The notes beneath the pieces are model-generated. The model worked only from the letters and a program-made list of their open reading frames with translations. It ran no database searches and was not told the origin of the DNA. DNA of 8,445 nt. It comes from an uncultured Chromatiaceae bacterium. Lineage in GTDB: Bacteria; Pseudomonadota; Gammaproteobacteria; Enterobacterales; Alteromonadaceae. Of the stretch, positions 1 through 5,562 are shown piece after piece. The position numbers and the translations under genes were made by a program. Each line of letters starts with the position of its first letter. Position 1 is the first letter of the stretch. The stretch lies in assembly GCA_946481195.1 (NCBI GenBank), contig CAMLNG010000145.1, forward strand, positions 1-8,445, written 5' to 3'.

Positions 1-2
1 AC

Positions 3-1205
3 CCTTACTTAAGCCTCGACCTGCCGTTACAAAGTGTTACCGCCATAGACCGCGCGCTGCAATTATTGCAGGCCCCGGCCAGTCGGTCGGCGTCTGCCAA
101 TGACGTACAAACTACGCTGCGCCGGTTTCGCCAGCAATTTAACCAGCCAGGCCTGGCGGCAGCCGTGGTACGTCAGGGCAAAGTGGCAGCCACATTTGCC
201 GAAGGTGTGGCCGATGTTGCCACCAGCACGGCTATGACGGCCGATACACCAATCCTGGTGGCTTCAGTCAGTAAAACCCTGCTGGGGACCGCTATCGGGA
301 AATTAAACATCGCCGTTAACAATCCATTACCTGAATTACCCTTTATGCCGCAACGACCGGATGGTCAGAGTTTGCAGCCAAGCTGGCAGCAACTGGCTCA
401 GCATCAATCGGGGATCATCGATCAGGACAACATCTTGTTTTGCTCCATCTACAGTACGGCAGACGGTGCTTCGTTACTTAACCAATTGCGCGGCATTGAG
501 CAGTGCGGCACACCGGAGCCTTCGCATCAGCGTTTTCTGGCCGGTTATCTGCAACCGGGCGGCGCCTGGTATCAGCCACAAAACTTCGCTGCGGCCGGCG
601 TTGAGAATTACAGCAATGTCGGCGCCGAACTGGCCAGTCTGGCGTTGGAACAACTGACGGCCGAACCTTTTGCCCAGTGGTCAGCACGCGAAATTCTGGC
701 ACCGCTGCAGCTGCACAATACCTTTTGGCCACAACAGGATTTCCACAATGCGGCGACTTTGTACCTGCCGACATCAGAAGGGGAACTGATGCCGCTGCCA
801 CGTTATGCTTCATCCGATTATTACGCCGGCATGTTGCACAGCTCAGCGCGGGACCTCGCCACTTATCTGGCCGCCATCGCCAGCGAATCACCGGCGCAGG
901 CGTTGCCAGGCCTGAGCCAGAGCCGCCGCAAACAGCTGCTTGGCTGGGACCAGCCTTTTACACCGGGCCATGATTTCCCCGGTTGGTTCTGGCAGCGCAG
1001 TGGTGATTATGTCGGTCACAATGGTTTGTTTGTCGGTGCCAGCAGCATGATGTATTACAACAAAGCGACTGAAACCGGCTTTGTCTTGCTGCTCAACGGT
1101 GACGGTCAATATTGGCTGGCGCCGGATGAAACCAAATCGCAGGCCTGGCAGCAGGGCATGTTACAGATAGCAGCGCAGCTGTACCGGCACGGCTTACGTT
1201 TATAA
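3..1205 (+). CDS. Serine beta-lactamase-fold hydrolase (class C / esterase-like), 5' end missing
   Basis: Family: penicillin-binding-protein-like serine hydrolases, which include class C beta-lactamases, esterases and D-aminopeptidases. Counting from the TTG at 66, the three catalytic motifs are visible: S67-V-S-K70 (nucleophile and general base), Y182-S-N184, and H318-N-G320 in place of the K-T/S-G triad. The frame is open without a stop from position 3, with no ATG or GTG and no ribosome binding site before TTG 66, so the true start lies left of the window and this is a C-terminal fragment of at least 400 codons. HNG rather than KTG is common in esterase- or peptidase-type members, so antibiotic hydrolysis is not implied. 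Oddity: only seven residues separate K70 from the G-K-L that follows, about six fewer than I expect for this helix. An intrinsic terminator lies 10 bases after the TAA. The substrate is unknown. Confidence 0.88.
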   Translation, partial: PYLSLDLPLQSVTAIDRALQLLQAPASRSASANDVQTTLRRFRQQFNQPGLAAAVVRQGKVAATFAEGVADVATSTAMTADTPILVASVSKTLLGTAIGKLNIAVNNPLPELPFMPQRPDGQSLQPSWQQLAQHQSGIIDQDNILFCSIYSTADGASLLNQLRGIEQCGTPEPSHQRFLAGYLQPGGAWYQPQNFAAAGVENYSNVGAELASLALEQLTAEPFAQWSAREILAPLQLHNTFWPQQDFHNAATLYLPTSEGELMPLPRYASSDYYAGMLHSSARDLATYLAAIASESPAQALPGLSQSRRKQLLGWDQPFTPGHDFPGWFWQRSGDYVGHNGLFVGASSMMYYNKATETGFVLLLNGDGQYWLAPDETKSQAWQQGMLQIAAQLYRHGLRL

Positions 1206-1214
1206 GCGCGCAAC

Positions 1215-1239
1215 AGCCCTGCCTTTGGCGGGGCTTTTT
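1215..1239 (+). terminator. Rho-independent terminator of the serine hydrolase gene
   Basis: A 9-bp stem (AGCCCTGCC at 1215-1223 pairing with GGCGGGGCT at 1227-1235, one T-G wobble) closes a TTT loop and runs directly into five Ts (1235-1239). It begins 10 bases after the stop codon, so the upstream gene is transcriptionally separate from the chemoreceptor. Confidence 0.9.
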
Positions 1240-1281
1240 GTGTATTAATTAAGCTAACGCATTGAATTTAATCGACTGTTT

Positions 1282-1310
1282 CTGATTTAGAACTGCTTTT
1301 TTATTACAAT
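1282..1310 (+). promoter_or_regulatory. Candidate promoter of the chemoreceptor gene
   Basis: A TACAAT -10 element at 1305-1310 lies 17 bases after a weak -35 (CTGATT, 1282-1287, three of six matches). Transcription would begin near 1317, leaving about 30 bases of leader before ATG 1348 but almost none before TTG 1321. No flagellar sigma-28 consensus is apparent. The region is AT-rich compared with its surroundings. Confidence 0.4.
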
Positions 1311-1347
1311 ATTTTTTCCTTTGTATGACGATGCGGACGCAACTCAA

Positions 1348-3204
1348 ATGTGGCAGTTCTTACGACAATTTACCATCGCGCAGCGGCTGGCTGGCATGGG
1401 CCTGGCCATGGCACTGGCCATGACGCTGTTATTGCTGACCATGCTGCAGCAAAACCACGATTTGAAACAGCTGGAACAGGCCGACAAACTGGTCGAAATG
1501 CTGAAAACCGATGTGCTGATGCTACGCCGCCATGAAAAAGATTTTTTACTGCGGCTGGACCTGAAACATCAGCAATTACATCAGGATAGCTTCCAGCGTA
1601 TCGGCGAACACAGTAAAGCGCTGCGGGCGATTCTGACCGATTATCAGCTGCAAACTGCCGCACTTGACACCTTCGAACAACAAGCCGGCGCTTATCAGCA
1701 AAGTTTTGCGGCCCTGGTACAAAAACGCCGTGACATTGGCCTGCATGACAAAGATGGCCTGACCGGCGCGATGCGTGCCGCCGCCCATCAGATTGAAAAC
1801 AGTCTGGCGGACAGCCAAAACCCACAGCAAACCATTTTGCTGCTGCAACTGCGCCGGTATGAAAAAGATTTCCGTTTAAACCGCGACCTGAAGTACCGCG
1901 CTCATTTTGAGAAAATAGCCACTGCGCTGCAGCCATTGTTAAATACTCCCCAACAGCAGACGCTGGCCAGTTACCAGCAAAGTTTTCTGGCGCTGACCGA
2001 CGCGGAAGTCGACGCCGGTCTGACCGCCACGGAAGGCCTGCAAGGCCAGCTGCGCAAACAAATCCAGAGTACAGAAGCGGATTTACAGCAGCTGACCGAC
2101 CACACCAGCGCGGCTATTGCTGAAGAACTGAACGACAGCTGGAACTTCGCGATTGCAGTCTTTGTGCTGACCTTGCTGGTGCTCGGCACTTTGATTGTGG
2201 CGTTAAGCCGTTCAGTGATCCAGCCGGTGCGTGCTGTGCAGCAAACCATTGCAGCGGTGCGCACGCAGCGCGATTTCCGTTTGCGTCTGACCGTACTTGG
2301 CCGCGATGAAATGTCGTTATTAGGCGAGGACTTTAACGCCATGCTGGCTGAAGTGCAGCAACTGATCCAATCGGTCAATGGCGCTCTGAGTATGCTGGAT
2401 CAGGCCGCCACCGGGCTTAGTACAGCCACTGAGCAAACCCGGTTGGGTATGGCGCAGCAACAGTCGGAAACTGATCTGGTTGCCACTGCCGTCACCGAAA
2501 TGGGCGCCACTATTCAGGAAATCGCCGCCAACACTGAAATGGCAGCCAGCAAAGCTGAAGCAACCAATCAGCACGCGCTGCGTGGCCAGCAACAAGTGCA
2601 GGAGAGCGCCAGCGGCATCCGCCAGTTATCGGCCGGCCTGCAACAGGCAACTGCGACCGTGCATAGCCTGGCACAGGACAGCCAGACCATAGGTTCAGTG
2701 CTGGAAGTGATCCGCAGCCTGGCCGACCAGACTAATTTACTGGCACTCAATGCTGCCATTGAAGCTGCCCGCGCCGGTGAACAAGGCCGCGGTTTCGCTG
2801 TGGTCGCTGATGAAGTGCGGATGCTGGCGATGAAAACCCAGCAATCCACCAAACAAATTGAAGGCATTATTCAGGGTCTGCAACAACGCACCGGCGAAAT
2901 AGTGCAGCAAATCAGTGTCTGCCGCGATCAGGGCGCCCACAGCGCCGAACAGGCCGAATTAACTATGCAATTGCTCGGCAGTATGACGCAGGATATTGGC
3001 AACGTGCTGGATATGACTACCACTATCGCCGCCGCCATTGAGGAACAAAGTCTGGTGGCGGCCGAAGTGAATCAGAACGTGGTACGCATCCGCGATCTGG
3101 CGCTGGAAACGCTTGATACCAGCCGTTACAACGCGGAGATCAGCGAAGAAGTCTCGCAGCAGGCCAAATCGCTGCACCAGAGTATTGACCGTTTCTCTGC
3201 CTGA
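1348..3204 (+). CDS. Methyl-accepting chemotaxis protein with HBM sensor domain
   Basis: This is an inner-membrane chemoreceptor of 618 residues that passes ligand signals to CheA/CheW. A short cytoplasmic N-terminus precedes TM1 (about 13-33). The periplasmic domain (about 34-265) carries two signature motifs, R60-R-H-E-K-D-F66 and R169-R-Y-E-K-D-F175, 109 residues apart and each followed by a similar helix pattern. These are the hallmark of the helical bimodular sensor, known from Pseudomonas McpS, which binds TCA-cycle acids. TM2 is about 266-287, followed by HAMP (about 288-340) and the signalling coiled coil. The hairpin tip at about 458-495 has the canonical [10 protein letters not shown] and [12 protein letters not shown] motifs. 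There is no C-terminal NWETF-type tether, and the protein ends S-I-D-R-F-S-A. ATG 1348 is preferred over the in-frame TTG 1321 because it fits the putative transcription start, although neither has a clear ribosome binding site. The ligand is inferred to be a small organic acid. Confidence 0.93.
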   Translation: MWQFLRQFTIAQRLAGMGLAMALAMTLLLLTMLQQNHDLKQLEQADKLVEMLKTDVLMLRRHEKDFLLRLDLKHQQLHQDSFQRIGEHSKALRAILTDYQLQTAALDTFEQQAGAYQQSFAALVQKRRDIGLHDKDGLTGAMRAAAHQIENSLADSQNPQQTILLLQLRRYEKDFRLNRDLKYRAHFEKIATALQPLLNTPQQQTLASYQQSFLALTDAEVDAGLTATEGLQGQLRKQIQSTEADLQQLTDHTSAAIAEELNDSWNFAIAVFVLTLLVLGTLIVALSRSVIQPVRAVQQTIAAVRTQRDFRLRLTVLGRDEMSLLGEDFNAMLAEVQQLIQSVNGALSMLDQAATGLSTATEQTRLGMAQQQSETDLVATAVTEMGATIQEIAANTEMAASKAEATNQHALRGQQQVQESASGIRQLSAGLQQATATVHSLAQDSQTIGSVLEVIRSLADQTNLLALNAAIEAARAGEQGRGFAVVADEVRMLAMKTQQSTKQIEGIIQGLQQRTGEIVQQISVCRDQGAHSAEQAELTMQLLGSMTQDIGNVLDMTTTIAAAIEEQSLVAAEVNQNVVRIRDLALETLDTSRYNAEISEEVSQQAKSLHQSIDRFSA

Positions 3205-3211
3205 ACATAAA

Positions 3212-3233
3212 GGCCGGGACCACAAACCCGGCC
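3212..3233. terminator. Hairpin between convergent genes, possible bidirectional terminator
   Basis: A perfect 7-bp GC stem (GGCCGGG 3212-3218, CCCGGCC 3227-3233) encloses an 8-base loop, 8 bases after the chemoreceptor stop. The plus-strand side lacks a T tract (ATATCCT follows). On the minus strand the stem is followed by TTTAT, so it may serve the minus-strand gene as well or better. Confidence 0.55.
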
Positions 3234-3238
3234 ATATC

Positions 3239-3262
3239 CTGCAGTAGCACCGGCTGCTGCAG
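3239..3262. repeat. Second inverted repeat in the convergent intergenic gap
   Basis: CTGCAGTAGC (3239-3248) pairs with GCTGCTGCAG (3253-3262) as a 10-bp stem with one T-G wobble and a 4-base ACCG loop. No T tract follows on either strand. It lies 21 bases beyond the end of the minus-strand gene and may protect or end that transcript. Confidence 0.5.
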
Positions 3263-3283
3263 TGTCACTCAGGACCGATACGC

Positions 3284-3793
3284 TTAACGCAGTTGCTGCA
3301 GATATTGCTGCAACGTCAGGATGTTGTGGTTATAGGCGCTTGGTTCACCCAATGAAACACCCTGACTGCGCACGTAAAAATCAAATGGCAGCTGACGCTG
3401 GCCAAAGAAGCTGACAAAACCATCTGGCTGCAGCGTGTCGCCATTTAAACCAATCGCCCAGTTGCGCGCCTGATAGTCTTTCAGCTGACCAATGATCGCA
3501 TTCACCAAATCGGCTTCCGCATTGATTTGTTGTTGGATGTAAGTCTGTAACGTACTGATATTACTGTCATAGGCTGCTTCATTACCGATAGAAACGCCCT
3601 GACTGCGCACAAAATATGCAAAAGGCAGACTCCGGTCATTAAAGAACTTCAAAAAGCCGTCCGGCTGTAAAGTGTCACCGTTCAGGCCAATAGCCCAGAA
3701 GCGGTTTTTATAGTCCTGCAAACCCTGAATAGTACTGCGGCTGGCATTGACGTTTTGCACCGGTAACGACCAGACCAATGATTGTTGTTCCAT
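3284..3793 (-). CDS. Unrecognised protein made of two tandem copies of a ~67-residue module
   Basis: I do not recognise this family. The product has 169 residues. The start at 3793 follows AAGGAG with 7-base spacing; a longer frame reaches 3844 but has no such signal. After about 20 N-terminal residues come two copies of one module, residues 22-88 and 101-167 (period 79), identical at 44 of 67 positions by hand alignment. Invariant in both are D-Y, W-A-I-G-L-N-G-D-T-L-Q-P-D-G-F (33-47 and 112-126), F-F, L-P-F, V-R-S-Q-G-V-S (62-68 and 141-147), A-Y, N-I, T-L-Q and a final Y-x-Q-Q. There is no cysteine, no signal peptide and no membrane segment, so a cytoplasmic protein is likely. The N-G-D and P-D-G turns are suggestive of a compact fold with a ligand pocket, but no known catalytic motif is seen. 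It converges on the chemoreceptor gene and diverges from the metallo-beta-lactamase gene. Confidence 0.85.
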   Translation of the reverse strand: MEQQSLVWSLPVQNVNASRSTIQGLQDYKNRFWAIGLNGDTLQPDGFLKFFNDRSLPFAYFVRSQGVSIGNEAAYDSNISTLQTYIQQQINAEADLVNAIIGQLKDYQARNWAIGLNGDTLQPDGFVSFFGQRQLPFDFYVRSQGVSLGEPSAYNHNILTLQQYLQQLR

Positions 3794-3800
3794 GTTCAAT

Positions 3801-3806
3801 CTCCTT
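3801..3806 (-). promoter_or_regulatory. Shine-Dalgarno site that sets the start of the duplicated-module gene
   Basis: The minus strand reads AAGGAG, then 7 bases, then ATG at 3793. This strong site selects the shorter start over the in-frame ATG at 3844 and removes 17 N-terminal residues from the longest reading frame. Confidence 0.85.
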
Positions 3807-3808
3807 GG

Positions 3809-3838
3809 AAAAAAGAAACCTGAGATCAGTTCAGGCTC
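3809..3838 (-). promoter_or_regulatory. Terminator-like leader hairpin with T tract upstream of the ribosome binding site
   Basis: Reading the minus strand, CCTGA (3835-3831) and TCAGG (3823-3819) form a 5-bp stem around a 7-base loop, extendable by weak G-T and A-T pairs. TTTCTTTTTT (3818-3809) follows, and the AAGGAG site comes two bases later. A hairpin plus T tract directly before the ribosome binding site resembles an attenuator. The stem is weak, and I see no leader peptide or known riboswitch. Confidence 0.35.
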
Positions 3839-3870
3839 CACCAATCTAGTTGGCCTCGTCCCTTTTACAG

Positions 3871-3888
3871 TGATAAAAAGCTGATAAA
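3871..3888. repeat. Short direct repeat TGATAAA x2 in a divergent promoter region
   Basis: TGATAAA occurs at 3871-3877 and 3882-3888, offset by 11 bases, about one helical turn. It lies in the 200-base gap between the divergently transcribed duplicated-module and metallo-beta-lactamase genes. It could be a tandem operator, or it may simply be part of an AT-rich promoter. For the minus-strand gene only a poor promoter is visible (TTGTTC, 16 bases, TATCAG, around 3908-3881). Confidence 0.25.
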
Positions 3889-3921
3889 TTTCGCATAAAC
3901 AGGAACAAACTAAGTAGAACC

Positions 3922-3951
3922 GTGACAGAAATTCGCTAAAGTCTGCATAAT
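3922..3951 (+). promoter_or_regulatory. Sigma-70-type promoter of the metallo-beta-lactamase gene
   Basis: The -35 GTGACA (3922-3927) and -10 CATAAT (3946-3951) each match five of six consensus bases, with an 18-base spacer. Transcription should start near 3958. That coincides with the upstream ATG at 3958 and leaves a leader of about 36 bases for the ATG at 3994, supporting the latter as the real start. Confidence 0.6.
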
Positions 3952-3993
3952 CAATTCATGGCGCCGAAGACAACGGCAACGGGGGTACATCTG

Positions 3994-4758
3994 ATGGAGA
4001 TACGCGCTTTGCTAATAGCTGCATGTGTACTGCTGAACAGCGCTCAGACCCAGGCTGCGCAGACACTGCAACCACCGTCGGTCTATCCGGTCCGGCAGCT
4101 TTCGCCACAGCTGCAGGTTCAGCAGCTTGCGCCGGGTCTTTGGTTACACCGCACCGAACAAACCCTCAGCAATGGCGCTGTGTTTACCGCCAATGGCCTG
4201 CTGCTCGATACACCAGAGGGCATCTGGTTACTTGATACCGCCTGGGGTTTTTATCCAACGCGGGATTTATTACACTGGATTGACGTGGTACTGCAGCGCC
4301 CGGTGGTCAAGGCCATTGCCACCCATGCCCATGATGACCGCACTGGCGGTATCGTCGCACTGGCCGAACGGGGCATCCCGCTGCAGGTAACAGCGCAGAC
4401 CGCAGCACTGGCGGCCAAAGCAGGTATCAGCCCGCTGCAGGCCGTCACAGATCTGGCGGTCGGAGCCAGTTATCCGGATGGGCCGCTGCAATGGTATTAC
4501 CCAGGGCCTGGCCATACCCACGACAACATAGTGCTGTACCTGCCGCAATATCAGCTGTTACACGGCGGCTGTTTTGTTAAAGCGCCACGTTATCCCGGCC
4601 TTGGCAATATCGCTGATGCCGATGTCAAAGCGTGGCCGGATAGTCTCAGGCGCTTAAAAGCCGCATATCCGCAGGTGAAAATCCTGGTGCCTGGTCATGG
4701 CGATATCGCTGACGCCGGCTTGCTGGATTATTCGCTGGCGCTGTTTAACCCCCAATAA
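3994..4758 (+). CDS. Subclass B1 metallo-beta-lactamase (VIM-like motifs)
   Basis: This is a predicted periplasmic zinc enzyme that opens the beta-lactam ring; B1 enzymes usually hydrolyse penicillins, cephalosporins and carbapenems. Of its 254 residues, 1-21 look like a signal peptide (cleavage near T-Q-A-A). All six B1 zinc ligands are present: H111-A-H113-D-D115, H174 (in G-H-T-H-D-N) and C193 (in G-G-C-F-V-K) with H235 (in V-P-G-H-G-D). The substrate-binding K196 and N205 (L-G-N-I-A-D-A-D) are also in place. L-L-D-T-A-W-G and H-D-D-R-T-G-G closely recall VIM-type enzymes from memory. Length fits B1 (about 245-270). ATG 3994 has GGGGG 8 bases upstream, whereas the in-frame ATG 3958 lies at the predicted transcription start. 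I-A-A-C at 8-11 resembles a lipobox but sits too near the N-terminus from this start. No mobile element flanks it and base use matches the neighbours, so it looks chromosomal and intrinsic. The antibiotic spectrum cannot be read from sequence. Confidence 0.93.
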   Translation: MEIRALLIAACVLLNSAQTQAAQTLQPPSVYPVRQLSPQLQVQQLAPGLWLHRTEQTLSNGAVFTANGLLLDTPEGIWLLDTAWGFYPTRDLLHWIDVVLQRPVVKAIATHAHDDRTGGIVALAERGIPLQVTAQTAALAAKAGISPLQAVTDLAVGASYPDGPLQWYYPGPGHTHDNIVLYLPQYQLLHGGCFVKAPRYPGLGNIADADVKAWPDSLRRLKAAYPQVKILVPGHGDIADAGLLDYSLALFNPQ

Positions 4759-4794
4759 CAGATAAGGGCAGGCTCAGGCCGGTGAGTGACTTCG

Positions 4795-5562
4795 ATGGTA
4801 AAAACGCTGGTGCAAAGTTCTATCGTATTCGGCCTGCAAGCTGTCGCTGCTGAATGTCCGCCGCAGCTGCGGACCTTTCAGCTGTTTGACCGCCAAAACA
4901 CGGCGCCGTCTTGCATCGACCAGTGGCAGCAGGCCTTTTTCCGCGAACTCGGTTGTCCGCTGCAATTTGTTGAAGGCAATCCCGACCTGACGGTGCGCGA
5001 ACAAAAACTGCAAACCGGTGAGATTGAAGTCGTTACCGGCCTTGCTAAAACGGCGTCCCGCTCGTTCCGCTTAAGCCTGCCGATTGGCCGCAATAATGTC
5101 TATTTTTACCGCCGGCTACAGGATAGCCGCTGGGATCAAATCAAAACCTGGTGTGACCCGGTGATGCAACAGGCCCGCATTCTGATCCCGGCACAAGGCT
5201 ATTTTGGCGAGCCCATGCAGCAACTCCGGCAGTACCCAAATTGCAGCAGAGGGCTGGTACCGGTCAACCACAGCACTGCCCGGCCTTTTGACATGCTGGA
5301 CAAAGGCCGGGCCGATTTATTGATCTCGGCGGAACGACATTTCGCAGTGTTACCCGCGGAGCAGCAAAAACTTTATCAAAAACTGGCGTTGCCAGTGGTG
5401 GAAGGAGATGTACATATCGCCTTTTCCGCGCAGGTGCCGGCGGCCTTCATTGCCCGGGTCGACCAGCTTATTGCCGCCCGCCGGCAGCAACCGGTCACCG
5501 CAGGTCCACAAGACCAAGCCTGCTTACTACCGCTATTGCCTCAAACTAAAGCAGCGCATTGA
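4795..5562 (+). CDS. Periplasmic solute-binding protein-like (SBP family 3 type)
   Basis: The product has 255 residues with a signal peptide (M-V-K start, hydrophobic stretch, V-A-A cleavage near residue 19). The body has the rhythm of family 3 binding proteins: R-E-Q-K-L-Q-T-G-E-I-E-V-V-T-G-L followed by a T-A-S-R-S-F-R segment and L-P-I-G, then a second lobe with I-P-A-Q-G-Y-F-G-E and F-D-M-L-D-K-G-R-A-D-L-L-I. No permease or ATPase gene accompanies it, so it is an orphan that may sense or scavenge rather than import. Mature-region cysteines at 21, 40, 54, 120, 150 and 243 could form disulfides. ATG 4795 is chosen over GTG 4786 because GGTGAG lies 8 bases before it and the signal peptide then begins cleanly. 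It follows the metallo-beta-lactamase by 36 bases with no terminator, suggesting cotranscription. The ligand is unknown. Confidence 0.75.
   Translation: MVKTLVQSSIVFGLQAVAAECPPQLRTFQLFDRQNTAPSCIDQWQQAFFRELGCPLQFVEGNPDLTVREQKLQTGEIEVVTGLAKTASRSFRLSLPIGRNNVYFYRRLQDSRWDQIKTWCDPVMQQARILIPAQGYFGEPMQQLRQYPNCSRGLVPVNHSTARPFDMLDKGRADLLISAERHFAVLPAEQQKLYQKLALPVVEGDVHIAFSAQVPAAFIARVDQLIAARRQQPVTAGPQDQACLLPLLPQTKAAH

Noticed and set aside
478..891. Minus-strand reading frame inside the serine hydrolase gene
   Set aside because: Its residues are Arg/Ala/Cys-rich shadow composition with no motif, opposite a well-supported gene.
1321..1347. TTG 1321 as the chemoreceptor start
   Set aside because: It lies within a few bases of the likely transcription start and adds acidic residues before TM1; ATG 1348 fits better.
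1370..1936. 188-codon minus-strand frame inside the chemoreceptor
   Set aside because: It lies opposite the conserved HBM sensor and has shadow-like composition and no start signal.
3284..3793. EF-hand or haemolysin-type calcium repeats, suggested by N-G-D and P-D-G
   Set aside because: The spacing does not give a D-x-D-x-D-G loop or a GGxGxD nonapeptide, so no calcium-binding call is justified.
3958..3993. Upstream ATG at 3958 as the metallo-beta-lactamase start, which would make I-A-A-C a more plausible lipobox
   Set aside because: The predicted transcription start falls on this ATG, it has no ribosome binding site, and residues after the cysteine stay hydrophobic; ATG 3994 gives a clean type I signal peptide.
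3794..4760. Recent acquisition of the metallo-beta-lactamase on a mobile element or integron cassette
   Set aside because: No terminal repeats, attC-like site, transposase or integrase fragment is seen, and base composition matches the flanking genes.
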